Positions 35,202 through 45,726 of a stretch of DNA of 64,000 nucleotides are shown here, piece after piece. A program made the translations under genes and the position numbers. Each line of letters opens with the position of its first letter. The stretch's first letter is position 1. The stretch comes from Cercospora beticola (Eukaryota > Ascomycota > Dothideomycetes > Mycosphaerellales > Mycosphaerellaceae), in NCBI RefSeq assembly GCF_033473495.1, contig NC_088935.1:2790001-2854000 (forward strand), read 5' to 3'. The notes beneath the pieces were generated by a model, which searched no databases, was not told the DNA's origin, and was given only the letters and a program-made list of their open reading frames with translations.

Positions 35202-37412
35202 ATGGGGCTGCTGTAGGAAACGCCCCTCGCCATCGAGTCATCGCAAGAACAAATGTTGATCGCAAGTCTAGTGCCGTGGGAACGCCACTCGAATGGCCAG
35301 AGGCCAAAAAGGTCGCTGCACACGTGCGAGAGTGGGGCATCGAGGTATGTCTGCTCACACAAAGCTCGCGGCAGCTCACAATCGCTAACGCTGCCGAAAG
35401 CAACTGCTGGCCATCTGGAACCGCTCAAAGGGCAAGGAGCGCGACGCATTGTTATGGGGCGATGAGGTATGGTAAGCAGCGCTAGTCCGTCCAGAACGAT
35501 GGAGTTGACTCGGGACAAGATCGAATACCTGGTCGTTTCCTTCGACGATGAGAAGAAAGAGGTCAAGCTCTCGCTACGCCAAGCAGAGATCCTGGAGGCC
35601 CTCGCCAGAGATGAAGAATTACTCAGGCAGGGTGGAGGTGTACCGGACCTGGCAAAAGGCGTCGTGAAGTGAGACGTCCCATCCTTGTGCATGAAGAGCT
35701 CACTGACGTGCAGCAGATCTTCATGGCCTGCTCCGACATTTCATCCCGAATTCGGTCGATTCATGCTCGAAGCCACACCCGGCAAACCGTGGAGTATCAA
35801 CTTGAAAGACCTCCTCGATGTGGAAACGGACATGAAATGGAGACGCAAAATTGCCAAGGACCACATCTATCAGCACGAGTATCCTATCACACTGACCACG
35901 TTCCCGCTGTTGGGCGATCGCAAATCGATTACTCCATATTTCCCTCCGTCGGGCCCCAAGCTTCGCTCGCAGTTTGTTCCGGATGAGATCGCGAACCCTC
36001 ATATCAGATTTCCGACTCTGGCGGCAAACATACGGTGGCGTAGGGGGCGGAAAGTAGAGCTCAATGTGCCAGTATTTCACGACACGAACACGCCGAGCCC
36101 ATGGAAGGACCCGACTGTCAACTACGATCTGCACGACTGGCCCGAAGATGATGACGTGAGAAATGGTGCCGCCAAAGACGATCACATCTACATGGACGCA
36201 ATGGCCTTTGGAATGGGCTCCTGTTGTTTGCAAATTACCTTCCAGGCCAAGAATGTCACCGAGGGCCGCATAATGTACGATCAACTCTCACCACTGGGAC
36301 CAATCCTCCTCGCTCTCACAGCAGCAACGCCAATCTATAAAGGCTTTTTGGCCGATACCGACGTTCGCTGGAACCAGATCAGCCGGGCTGTTGATGATCG
36401 CACCCCCGAGGAATTGGGCGAGAAACCACTTGTGAATGACCGATGGCGCATTCCTAAGTCACGATATGCCAGTAACAGTACCTATATTGCTCAAGACCCG
36501 CGGCTGCGACAGGAATATCTCGACCCGGACTTGATTGTTGACGAGAAGTTGAAGTCGCGACTAGTCGAGGGAGGAATGGACGATCTACTGGCGACACACT
36601 TCGCGCATCTGTTCATTCGCGATCCGATCGTTGTCTTCAACGAAGACTTGAAAGAGCTTGATCTCGACAAGACCGATCACTTTGAGAACCTGCAGAGCAC
36701 AAACTGGCAGCACATGCGGTTCAAGCCGCCTCCACCAGGTAGTGACATTGGGTGGCGCGTCGAGGTGCGGCCAATGGAGATTCAAATCACTGACTTTGAG
36801 AACGCTGCATTCTCTGTGTTCGTGGTCCTCATCACTCGCGCAATCCTGAGCTTCGGCCTCAACTTTTATCTACCTATACCGCGGACAACAGAGAACATGG
36901 AAACTGCACATAAACGAGACGCCGTGCTCAACGACAAATTCTACTTCCGCAAAGATCCTTTGCCAAAGAGATTGCCCAGACTCAACGGCGCGTCAGCACC
37001 TCCTTCTGGCACTAATACTCCCCAGGCTAGCAGACCACCCAGCCCAGGTCCTGTCGAAGATGAGTACGAACTCATGACGGTAGACGAGATCATCAACGGC
37101 AAAGCCGACGGCGGTTTCCCCGGTCTTATCCCTCTGGTCGAATCCTACCTTGACAGCATCAATGTGGACGTCGAGACTAGATGCGAGCTGGCGCAATATC
37201 TAGCTCTGATTAGGGGCCGCGCGAACGGTACGTTGTGGACCGCTGCGAAGTGGATTCGTCATTTCGTGCGTGATCACAGCGACTACCAGAAGGATAGCGT
37301 GGTTCATGACAAGATCGTCTACGATCTGGTCAAAGCCGCAGAGAGGGTTACTGTGCACGAAGGTCGGGATGGTTTCGCCAAGGAAATGCTAGGACGATCC
37401 AGGGAGCAGTGA
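35202..37412 (+). CDS. gsh1: Glutamate-cysteine ligase (gamma-glutamylcysteine synthetase)
   Basis: Five exons: 35202-35212 (11 nt), 35272-35344, 35401-35466, 35520-35668 and 35717-37412, giving 664 residues, close to the yeast enzyme. The start is MGLLAVGTPLEWPEAKK, reconstructed across the first intron, followed by WGIEQLLAIWNR, ALLWGDEIEYLVVSFD and FHPEFGRFMLEATPG, all core motifs of the eukaryotic family. Further conserved parts are MDAMAFGMGSCCLQITFQ and LTAATPIYKGFLADTDVRW. It catalyses the ATP-dependent, rate-limiting first step of glutathione synthesis in the cytosol. The last intron ends CAGCAG, so a one-residue acceptor choice exists. It converges on GPI16 with 247 bp between stops. 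Confidence 0.95.
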
Positions 37413-37659
37413 ATGGCGACATGAGTCGTAATGTGAGAGCGATGGCGACAGCGTGCTGCTTATGCTATGCGAAGCGTTTCGCAACCACCTGAGAATGGCC
37501 GGCGGCTGGTGAACATAGCTTTCGGGGAGACCATAGACCTACTCATAGATACGAAAGGCAGCCTCACGTCCTGTGCACGCAATTAGTTCCTTTGAGGCGC
37601 AGATTCATCCAAGTAAGTGGTTGAAACCAGAACACGTTGAATTCCATCTATTGCTCAAT

Positions 37660-39528
37660 CTATCTGCCATTCGCGTCAACAAGTCTGGTTCCTGTTTTGC
37701 GCGAGTATAGTGTCCCAAGATCGTGGTCCAAAGCTGAGCCGCTCGCGGTTGCAAGTTTACCCAACGGCGCCATGTTTGCTGGCGAGCTCGGAGATATCGA
37801 AGGAGCGGCACGTTGACCCCTTAGCTTGCCTATTTGGGCACGTATGCGGCTCACCAGACCAGCCAGCGGAGACTTGGGCACTTCTTCCAGTAACACGAAT
37901 CGACGGATGAGAAGATTGAAGATGCTACCAAAGCCAAGAGCGATGACTGTCGAAGTCAGGATGATGACATTGTACGGCATACTGAAGTCCGGCGTGGGCA
38001 GAGGCAGCAGAAGTGATGTCGTCCGCAGAAAGCTGTCGGCTTCTTCACCTGATGATGGTAAGACTCTGATGATGGCGGGGGGCACATCAAACCCTCTATT
38101 CGCATCGGGCGGGTACTCAGTGTAGCGCAGAATGGCCTTCTCGAAGTCGTAGGTCAACTGGACTGTAGAATTTGCTGGGACATTCAGCAGTAGCTCGAGA
38201 TGGGTTCCTTTGCGTCGATCGATGGCAGGTGTGTAGTACATCTTCTCCGTCTCGGCTCCATTGATCCGCAGGGTGTGCATGTATGGTCTGAGGAACCACG
38301 GTAGACTCTCGAGGTACACGATACGGATGGGCGTCGCGTATGGATTCACAATGACTGTATGCATACCGCCTCGCTCTTGCCCGTAGCCAGTGATTTGCCT
38401 GCTTGCATGTAGCAGCTCTACGTGATCTTGGTCGGGGCCGGAGATGCCTTGTTCTGGTGATGATAGATCAAATTCTGCATTCTGCGATAGACGATACGAT
38501 CGCCATTGGCCCTCATGCTGGGAGGTGGCAGCGGTGCTTGGTGTGACCTCCACTTGCCTTGAGGATGGCACCTCCAACGAGACTTCGGCGGTGTCCTGTG
38601 TGAGACCGAGCGCACAGCTTCCTTGTATGGGTCGGCCGAAGATACGACTCAACGACCATTCCATGTCACCCTGCAGCGCCTTCGGATAGCAGGTATCATG
38701 ACCATTGTAAGGCTTGCTCTCGTCACATGGAATTTGTTCAATGGGAGGAGGACGAGGAATGGGGTTATCCTGTGGACGCATGCTCCGCTCAAGGTCGACA
38801 ACCAGGTCGACGGTCTGATCAATCTCGAGCGAACACTGTCCCTCGCCGCTGCAGCGCGGCCGGACATCGATCGACATGGTCTGCCAGTTGGCATCAAACA
38901 CTTTGTGGCCATCAAGCAAGCTGGACACGCCGGCCTTGCCCTTGCATGGCAAGAGCTTAAGGAACGGAGTCAGATTCTCGGTGCAGACGACTTCGTGTGG
39001 CAACATGCCGTGCATCAAGTGAAGATTCGAGCTCCGGTGCAGTACCGGCCCCTCGGGTTCGAAGGTCAGAATCGGCTGGATGGTCTTGGTCTGGTCAATG
39101 AAGTTGAGACTGGCGCAGAAAAGGCCACTCAGGCTGTTGACCAGGCCACTCCATCGCTCTTCAGCCTCGTCGCGCGAGCTGCCTTCCATCCATGCCCAAA
39201 GCTCCACGCCGGTACCGCCCTCGCGACGCCCATTGCGCGGCCGACTGCCCCAACTCTCTTCATCCCAGCGGCCGAGCGCGAAGCGGAGGTGGAGTTCCGT
39301 AGTGTGGGTATACTGTAGTATCTGGGCCAGTGATCGAGGAAAGAAGCGAAAGTGCTGGTTGTCATAGTCGGCGAGCGTCGTCGAGGCCGTGAAGTTGAAG
39401 CCGGCGTAGAGAGCGCCCCCTGGCAGCGGGCGTAGATGAAGATGCTCGGAGTAGTCGGCGAGTGCGGCGGCGTAGGCAGCGCTGATCAGGCTGGCGGGCA
39501 GAGCCAGCAGCGACAGTGCCAACCTCAT
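37660..39528 (-). CDS. gpi16: GPI transamidase subunit GPI16 (PIG-T)
   Basis: Single exon of 622 residues. An N-terminal signal peptide (LALSLLALPASLISAAYA) is followed by the conserved start of the luminal domain (DYSEHLHLRPLPGGALYAGF), then FPRSLAQILQYTHTTELHL and the segment GVELWAW. Later family motifs include LNFIDQTKTIQP, HGMLPHEVVCTENLTPFL and YLESLPWFLRPYMHTL. A single membrane helix lies near residues 520-540 (VIILTSTVIALGFGSIFNLL), followed by a cytosolic tail with RAQIGKLRGQR. Gpi16 is the PIG-T partner that is disulfide-linked to the Gpi8 protease and needed to attach GPI anchors in the ER. It diverges from LUC7, with about 220 bp between starts. Confidence 0.94.
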   Translation of the reverse strand: MRLALSLLALPASLISAAYAAALADYSEHLHLRPLPGGALYAGFNFTASTTLADYDNQHFRFFPRSLAQILQYTHTTELHLRFALGRWDEESWGSRPRNGRREGGTGVELWAWMEGSSRDEAEERWSGLVNSLSGLFCASLNFIDQTKTIQPILTFEPEGPVLHRSSNLHLMHGMLPHEVVCTENLTPFLKLLPCKGKAGVSSLLDGHKVFDANWQTMSIDVRPRCSGEGQCSLEIDQTVDLVVDLERSMRPQDNPIPRPPPIEQIPCDESKPYNGHDTCYPKALQGDMEWSLSRIFGRPIQGSCALGLTQDTAEVSLEVPSSRQVEVTPSTAATSQHEGQWRSYRLSQNAEFDLSSPEQGISGPDQDHVELLHASRQITGYGQERGGMHTVIVNPYATPIRIVYLESLPWFLRPYMHTLRINGAETEKMYYTPAIDRRKGTHLELLLNVPANSTVQLTYDFEKAILRYTEYPPDANRGFDVPPAIIRVLPSSGEEADSFLRTTSLLLPLPTPDFSMPYNVIILTSTVIALGFGSIFNLLIRRFVLLEEVPKSPLAGLVSRIRAQIGKLRGQRAAPSISPSSPANMAPLGKLATASGSALDHDLGTLYSRKTGTRLVDANGR

Positions 39529-39748
39529 GGCGCTGGTGCTGTCCCTCCGCAGCGGACAGCCTCCCAGCGCGACTGTGGGAGACGTGTCGTGGTAGTCTCT
39601 CCGGTGGGGTCGCGTCGGCGTTCGGAGCTGCGAACGCCGACGGATGCCTCAGCCCTGCAACTAGACCAGGTACCGCATCGTGGAAAGTCGAACAGTCGAC
39701 TTGCACAGCAACATCAACACCCGCACACGTGCTGTGCCTCCGTACAAC

Positions 39749-40621
39749 ATGGCGGCCGAACAGCGCAAGCTGCTCGAGCAGCTCATGGGCGACTCCATGC
39801 TCGCGGCGCCGGGCATGGTCAAACAGTCTGCCCTCACCATCACCGATCCCAAGGTCTGCCGTTCGTACTTGTGCGGCAGCTGCCCCCACGATCTGTTCAC
39901 CAACACCAAGCAAGACATCGGCGCCTGCAGCAAACAGCATCAGCCAAATCTGCGTGAGGAATACCAGGCTGCATCGGATGCGCAGAAGCGCGAATGGGGG
40001 TTCGACTTCGACTACCAGCGCGACATTGGGGCCTATGTCAGCGAGTGCGATCGTCGTATCGATGCGGCCCAGCGACGTTTGGAAAAAACACCTGACGAAA
40101 TCCGCCAAACCAATGCGCTGCTCAAGCAGATCGGCGATCTGACCAGGACCATCGAAGCAGGCATGCTGGAAGTCGAAATACTGTCCGAGCAAGGCGCAGT
40201 GAATCTGGCTGTGCAAGAATTCCACAACTTGAAGCTCAAAAAACTGCAAAAAGAAGAGCGTGAGCGCGAACTGAAGTCGCTGTCGGACACTTCTGGACCT
40301 AGTGGGCACCAGAAATTGCAAGTATGCGACGTATGTGGAGCATATCTGTCCCGCCTCGATAACGACCGGCGCTTAGCGGACCATTTCTTTGGCAAGATGC
40401 ATTTGGGATATGCTCAGATGCGCAAAGAGGCCGAGCGGCTGTCAAAGGAGCTGAAAGGACGCCAGGCGCCAATCAGACATGAGCCTGCCGATGACAGAGG
40501 CTACGACGATGGCTATGGCGGAGGTTACGGCGGCAGGAACAACTACGGTGGGGGAGGCAGAGGAGGATTTAGAGGACGTGGGCGTGGTGGGGGTGGCGGC
40601 TCTTATGGATCGCGGTGGTAG
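39749..40621 (+). CDS. luc7: U1 snRNP-associated splicing factor LUC7
   Basis: Single exon of 290 residues from ATG 39749 (MAAEQRKLLEQLMG). The first zinc finger is CCCH (C-RSYLCGSCPHDLF then GACSKQH). The second is C2H2-like (CDVCGAYLSRLDNDRR then HFFGKMHLGY). Between them are helices (DAAQRRLEKTPDEIR; LEVEILSEQGAVNLA), and the C-terminus is a Gly/Arg/Tyr-rich tail of about 45 residues with RGG-type repeats. Luc7 proteins stabilise U1 snRNA pairing with 5' splice sites and affect donor choice. That is relevant here because the window contains several competing donors, although no direct link is shown. Upstream in-frame ATG 39680 would add 23 residues. Confidence 0.94.
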   Translation: MAAEQRKLLEQLMGDSMLAAPGMVKQSALTITDPKVCRSYLCGSCPHDLFTNTKQDIGACSKQHQPNLREEYQAASDAQKREWGFDFDYQRDIGAYVSECDRRIDAAQRRLEKTPDEIRQTNALLKQIGDLTRTIEAGMLEVEILSEQGAVNLAVQEFHNLKLKKLQKEERERELKSLSDTSGPSGHQKLQVCDVCGAYLSRLDNDRRLADHFFGKMHLGYAQMRKEAERLSKELKGRQAPIRHEPADDRGYDDGYGGGYGGRNNYGGGGRGGFRGRGRGGGGGSYGSRW

Positions 40622-41390
40622 AGGAAGATGGCGGAATGGCCAAAATGAAACACCCAACATTATCAGGCATTCTCCGACCCGGCGAAGCTTCATGGACAGT
40701 GATCAAACGCATAGGTGGAGAGTCACCTAGATGCCGGCTCTTAAGCCACAACATCACAAGACAGAGGGGGAACTCCAATGTTGTCGTTACGGCACGCGAC
40801 TTACAACAGGACTGCGCCACGGGCATTCAACGCGACATGATTCAAGTCCTCTTTGGACTGCAGCATGTTTGGCTCACGACCATACCATGATGGAGCAGAT
40901 TGAGCTCACCCGCGCGACTGAGATACCGGAGTACTGCATTTCTGGGTATCAACGTGGAAGATATGCGGTGCCAAACATGCCTAGCGGAGCGGAAACTGCT
41001 GCGATGACAGACGCACGCTGCGTAGCGGGAATCGGCAAGCAATGACTCTCATCCAGCGAGGGAGGGTGCGGAGCGGTGCACGGTACCAATTAGATAGTTA
41101 CAGTCGGCAGCGCGAGTTCAAAATTGCTGAGAAGGCGTCGAGACTCGTGCTCAGCACGCACTCGTCGGAGCGTGGGGCATTTGCCCGACTTCGGCTGCGA
41201 ATGTGCTGCAGCAGCGCCAGCGCAAAAACGTCAAGCGACGAAAGACATGACCAAATTTCTACGAAACTTACTCTGCCTCTCAATTTTCATCCTGGCTGCT
41301 TCTTTTCTGCCCTCGGTAGTGCCACGTCTGCGCTTGCTCTCCTCTCATTTCCTCCCCACCGCATATCGACAGCAACGCCTGCAGTACACC
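40622..41390. other. Intergenic region, about 770 bp, with a possible HAL2 N-terminal extension
   Basis: Between LUC7 and the HAL2-type gene. The last 144 bases are open in the HAL2 frame from ATG 41247 and would encode a hydrophobic, basic leader (LLCLSIFILAASFLP). They are also CT-rich, as expected of a fungal 5' leader, so I leave them outside the core CDS. Confidence 0.4.
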
Positions 41391-42464
41391 ATGGCTTCCG
41401 GCGACTACTCCCACGAGCTTGACGTCGCGCTACTTGCCGTGCAGCGCGCTTCACTCTTGACCAAGGCCGTCTTCCACCAGAACGCCAAAGGCACATTGAA
41501 CAAGAGCGATGCTTCGCCCGTAACCATCGGCGACTTCGGTGCTCAAGCCCTCATCATCAGCGCGCTGCAGCACAACTTTCCCAACGATGAGATTGTCGCA
41601 GAAGAGGAGGCGCGGGACCTTCGTGAGAATGAGACGCTCCGCAATACGGTCTGGGAGCTGGTAAAGAACACATCGCTGTCGGACGCAGCTGCCGAGAAGC
41701 AATTGGGAGGGCCGCTGAGCTCGCCAGAAGCAATGCTGGACATTATCGACAAGGGCGACAGCAAAGGTGGAAACAAAGGTAGGATATGGGCGATCGATCC
41801 TATCGATGGCACCAAAGGTTTCCTGCGTGGGGGTCAATATGCCGTGTGCTTGGGCCTCATGGTCGATGGAGACGTCAAAGTGGGCGTTCTAGGCTGCCCC
41901 AACTTGCCAGTCTCTGACTCGGAGCCGCTGAAGGAGAACATTGGAGCTGATGCTAGCGATGAGGAGGGTAAGGGCGTACTATTCTCCGCTGTCTTTGGTC
42001 AAGGTGCTGCGAGCCGGCCACTGGGAGCTGGTTCACTCGCTTCGTCTTCGAAAATCCAGATGAAGCCCATCTCAAATATTGCGGATGCCACTTTCTGCGA
42101 GTCTGTAGAGGCAGGGCATAGCAACCAGAGCGATTCAGTTCAGATTGCCAACAAGCTCGGCATTACGAAGCCTTCCGTCCGAATGGACAGCCAAGCCAAG
42201 TATGGCAGCATTGCCCGCGGTGCTGGTGATCTCTACTTGCGGCTTCCGGTCAAGAAGGACTACGTGGAGAAGATCTGGGATCACGCTGCCGGAGATCTGA
42301 TTGTCCGCGAGGCCGGCGGTCAGGTCACCGATGTTGATGGGAACAGACTGGACTTCAGCCATGGTCGCACTCTACTGCAGAATAAAGGAGTCGTGGCAGC
42401 TCCAAAAGACGTGCACAAGAATGTCATTGAGGCTGTACAAAGTGTCCTGGGCAGTAAGCAATAG
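41391..42464 (+). CDS. met22: 3'(2'),5'-bisphosphate nucleotidase HAL2/MET22
   Basis: Single exon of 357 residues from ATG 41391 (MASGDYSHELDVALLAVQRA), the same length as the yeast enzyme. An in-frame ATG at 41247 adds 48 residues that could act as a mitochondrial or membrane signal. Motifs of the lithium-sensitive, Mg-dependent phosphatase family are clear: SPVTIGDFGAQA, DEIVAEEEARDL (metal Glu), WAIDPIDGTKGFLRGGQYAV (the DPxDGT metal site) and WDHAAGDLIVREAGGQVTD (WDxAAG). The enzyme removes the 3' phosphate of PAP and PAPS, sparing sulfate assimilation and Xrn exonucleases from inhibition. It converges on the alpha/beta hydrolase gene. Confidence 0.94.
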   Translation: MASGDYSHELDVALLAVQRASLLTKAVFHQNAKGTLNKSDASPVTIGDFGAQALIISALQHNFPNDEIVAEEEARDLRENETLRNTVWELVKNTSLSDAAAEKQLGGPLSSPEAMLDIIDKGDSKGGNKGRIWAIDPIDGTKGFLRGGQYAVCLGLMVDGDVKVGVLGCPNLPVSDSEPLKENIGADASDEEGKGVLFSAVFGQGAASRPLGAGSLASSSKIQMKPISNIADATFCESVEAGHSNQSDSVQIANKLGITKPSVRMDSQAKYGSIARGAGDLYLRLPVKKDYVEKIWDHAAGDLIVREAGGQVTDVDGNRLDFSHGRTLLQNKGVVAAPKDVHKNVIEAVQSVLGSKQ

Positions 42465-42705
42465 CGCAACGACGTGAGCGATGATCTGTCAGGCGCATGG
42501 AGTCGACCTGCGCGGTTCACAACGATCACATATAAATAGAGAGAGGCCTGATTCCACAGTTCAGGCACCTCAGGCTGATAAATATGATTCATGCATGTAT
42601 CACGACCGGCACCGCATCGCGAGTCCAATCTACGTACCATCCTCTCAGCAGACCAAACAGCGCAGAGCTCGGATGGACATCAGCTTTTCCGTCATTGCGA
42701 TTTAC

Positions 42706-43760
42706 TCACTTCAGATGCTTGCGCATAAAGGCCCAGAACACTTCGTTCTCATACTCTGGCCCTGCATCGAGGAAATGGTCTTTTCCAGGTGGCCGCTCGT
42801 ACTCGACCTCGATGCCACATCCGAGCATAGCACCTACGACTTCATCGGCTTGTTCGACACCCACAGCTGTGTCTTCGCATGGGTCAGCTTGCAGGATTCC
42901 AGTTACTATTGCATACCCATTGCTTACCTGCATCACCGTGTAGAAAATAAGCAGGCGGTAACCTGGACTCGTATACATTTCTCGAGAGCCTCCATTTTTT
43001 CGCTGCTGTCTGGTCTTCCGGTACTTTCCACAGCTTTGCGAGGGAGGCGTCGGCTTGCATACGCATGTACATATTTTGCCTCAACGAGTCACCGGGATTA
43101 TTGGCTACGGGTGCAGCACTGGGATCGAGGAATTCAGCCAGCTCTTCTCTGGGCTTCAATGGTCTTCCCATCGCTGGCGGCTGCGGATTTGTGAAAAACG
43201 TGCCTAAGGGATCTGTACTGAAAGTCGCGGAAGAGGGTCAGCGCCAGTCTAGCGGTCTGTATTCGACGACCGTTCATTGAAATAGAAATGGTGGCAGCTG
43301 GTCTAGTTCTATCATATACTCACATTGGGTAGATTGGCAAAATTACGTTAGGCTTGGGATCGACATATAATCCAGCCAGCAGTGCGAGATAGCCACCAGC
43401 TGAGCTACCAGAGACTGCTAGTCTTGTTTGGTCAATGGCATCTGAGTTATCCAAATGGCTTGCAAGCTCGGTCCTGATGAATCGAATGCTATCTTGAACA
43501 TCTTGTAGGATATCTGCGACGCCGACTTGCGGAGCAAAGCGGTAATCGGCGGATATGATTGCAAGCTTTTGATCTTCAACTGCTCTGCGCATCCATGGAG
43601 TGAGCTGGTTGCGATGGCCTTGGAGAAGGCCACCACCATGGTACCATAGTAGAATAGGTGCTTTGGAGGAACTGCCGGATGGCAGATAGATGTCTAGTGA
43701 GATTTGCAATGCATCGACCGTCTTGTAGACGATTGTCTTAGTTGGCGCTATGTCAGCCAT
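42706..43760 (-). CDS. Alpha/beta-hydrolase fold esterase/lipase
   Basis: Three exons, 43324-43760, 42928-43217 and 42706-42872, giving 297 residues; the introns are 106 and 55 nt. The oxyanion-hole motif is WYHGGGLLQG near residue 40. The nucleophile elbow is VSGSSAGG near residue 115, the acid-bearing region is LHGDADTAVGVEQA near residue 230, and the probable catalytic His is in PGKDHFLDA near residue 270. This is the hormone-sensitive-lipase-like (abhydrolase 3) arrangement. There is no signal peptide, so it is probably cytosolic. The spliced joins YPITDPLGTFF and HGDADTAVG agree with the family and support the model. The natural substrate is unknown. Confidence 0.88.
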
Positions 43761-44085
43761 CTCAAAAGCCCTCTGTCAAAATTATGTCCAGCAGGAGCTG
43801 ATTCAAATCCCAATGTTGAGCAGCAGCAGCGGGAGCAGCTTACGATGTCGGAGATAGGCCCGGATAGGCGAAGTCGGGACGCCGCACGTGACTTGAGATT
43901 TTAGACCACTCGTCATCGTTGCCACTACTTTTCAACCGACAGCAAATAGCGCCGACACACATATTCACATATGCCTGACCTCAATTTCACAGCCAGCAGC
44001 AGTACAGATGATTTCTCCGGAGATGATACGATGACGCGTTGCGCGCGAAGTCCAAGCTGTCGGATCGTACCCCAAGATATCGAAG
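43761..44085. promoter_or_regulatory. Divergent promoter between the hydrolase and Smr-domain genes
   Basis: The 325 bp lie between diverging start codons. No recognisable element beyond a CAG-rich stretch near 43820. Confidence 0.4.
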
Positions 44086-45726
44086 ATGGCTGATGCCTAT
44101 ACTCAATTGGAGGCAGTGTACTGCCCACCACTCGACCCTGCTCTTTTGTCTGCCATCTTGTCAGATTATGATGTCAATAACGAGGGCCAACTAGCCGAAG
44201 CGAAGCTCGCGCTAGACCAGCTCAAGGAATCAGCGCTTCTGGAGGAGCAGTTGGGATTCGACGCGTCTGGCACGGGCGGAAGGGAAGATGATGAATTGCC
44301 CACCAACAACCCAGGATCATGTCCAGGAGAAACCAACACGACAGTATCAAGAGAAACAGATCTCACGAGTTTATCAGCTGGATATCAATCTTTAGATCTG
44401 GATAGCGATACCGCAGATGAAAGCAATTTGATCGCGAACGGCGATGTCGCAGAAGAGCTCGAAAATCTAGATGAAACCACGAAAATCCAACTGCTAGAAA
44501 GCATCATTGATGGCCGACTCAGTCGTTACACTGTCCAGTATACTTTGCGCAAATGTCACGGGAGATGGCATTCTGCTTTAGAGGAGCTTCTTAGCCAGAT
44601 CTACCTACGTGAGGCAGAAGATGGCGAAAGCGGAACCAAATTACCAGCCAAAGGCGTGGATGCCTTTTTCGAGGAGAATACCGCCCGTCGCAATCGCAAG
44701 GGCAAGGCGAGGAAGAAAACCCAACAATCGTCTCGCGACAATCTCACCATCTCTCGCCCTGCTACCCCGGATGAACCCACTGCGAACAGCTCCAACGCTT
44801 GGCAAGGCTCTAGTCGAGACATAGAATTCATCGCAACCCGGACTGGGAAGCCCTCATCGGTAATTGCGACACTGTACCACAAGAGTGGTGCATCCCGACC
44901 CAAAACTATTGCGGCTGTCCTAAAGACTCATCTGGCCGAGGGTACCGCTGCTTTGTTGGAAGATCCCGTGAAAGCTGCAACAGCGCACGATCTTAGCCAG
45001 GCATATCCGTCCGTCGCGAAAGACTACATCGCTGCTTTGATTGACTTGTCTTATCCTTCGACTGGGGCGGCGCGCGAATTGGCCGAAGCGCTGACCGCGA
45101 AACCTCCACGTCAAGGTGGTATTGAGATTATTCCTGCCTATGTCCGACCAAACTTTGACGCCGAAGCTGCTTCGCCTGGTCCCTTCTCCAGGAGATCACA
45201 GCCTGGCAGGGCCGACGTGCTGGACTCCCAAAATATAGAAGCTCGAGAGCGGGCGACCACATATGCTGCTGCTAGGAACGCTGCATTGGCTCAGGCGTAC
45301 GCTGCTCATCGCAAGGCGAAGTCGGATCGGCTCATGGGTGGTGTAGCTGCCTACTATGGACAGCTGAGTCGCGATTACTATGCGCTTTCATCTGGCGCAA
45401 ATGCTGCCGCTGCCGATCAACTGGCAGCCTCTCAATCCAACTCCACGCAGCTCGACCTCCATGGCATCGATGTGTTGAACGGAGTGAGAATCGCCCAGGA
45501 GAAGGTCGAGCAATGGTGGGAGGGTCTGGGTGAGGCACGTGCCAACGGTCGCATCGGCGCGAGCGAGAGGCAGTCTGGATATCATATCGTTGTCGGGCTT
45601 GGTAAACACAGCGAAGGCGGTCGGAGCAAGCTTGGTCCTGCTGTTACAAAGATGCTGACTGCTCAGGGTTGGAAACATGAAATGAATGGAGCAGTGATCA
45701 CCGTCAGAGGTCGTATGCAGCGATAG
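44086..45726 (+). CDS. CUE-like and Smr-domain protein, possible Cue2/N4BP2-type nuclease
   Basis: Single exon of 546 residues. The N-terminal half is helical and acidic. A CUE-like segment lies near residues 140-175 (KIQLLESIIDGRLSRYTVQYTLRKC, then WHSALEELLSQIYL). The DUF1771 helix near residue 390 reads RERATTYAAARNAALAQAYA and is followed by the Smr domain, which starts LDLHGIDVLNGVRIAQEKV and continues to GYHIVVGLGKHSEGG and AVITVRGRM. In yeast Cue2 and its relatives this architecture cleaves mRNA at stalled ribosomes (no-go decay). Here the DLHG motif (DxH-type catalytic candidate) is present and the usual GxGxHS site reads GLGKHSEGG. Function in this fungus is inferred. Confidence 0.85.
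   Translation: MADAYTQLEAVYCPPLDPALLSAILSDYDVNNEGQLAEAKLALDQLKESALLEEQLGFDASGTGGREDDELPTNNPGSCPGETNTTVSRETDLTSLSAGYQSLDLDSDTADESNLIANGDVAEELENLDETTKIQLLESIIDGRLSRYTVQYTLRKCHGRWHSALEELLSQIYLREAEDGESGTKLPAKGVDAFFEENTARRNRKGKARKKTQQSSRDNLTISRPATPDEPTANSSNAWQGSSRDIEFIATRTGKPSSVIATLYHKSGASRPKTIAAVLKTHLAEGTAALLEDPVKAATAHDLSQAYPSVAKDYIAALIDLSYPSTGAARELAEALTAKPPRQGGIEIIPAYVRPNFDAEAASPGPFSRRSQPGRADVLDSQNIEARERATTYAAARNAALAQAYAAHRKAKSDRLMGGVAAYYGQLSRDYYALSSGANAAAADQLAASQSNSTQLDLHGIDVLNGVRIAQEKVEQWWEGLGEARANGRIGASERQSGYHIVVGLGKHSEGGRSKLGPAVTKMLTAQGWKHEMNGAVITVRGRMQR

Noticed and set aside
34529..35692. 387-codon minus-strand ORF across the gsh1 5' end
   Set aside because: It is antisense to the first four gsh1 exons, rich in Ser, Arg and Cys, and has no recognisable domain.
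35202..42464. Biosynthetic gene cluster
   Set aside because: No polyketide synthase, NRPS, terpene synthase or pathway regulator is present anywhere in the window. The enzymes found are primary metabolism or housekeeping.
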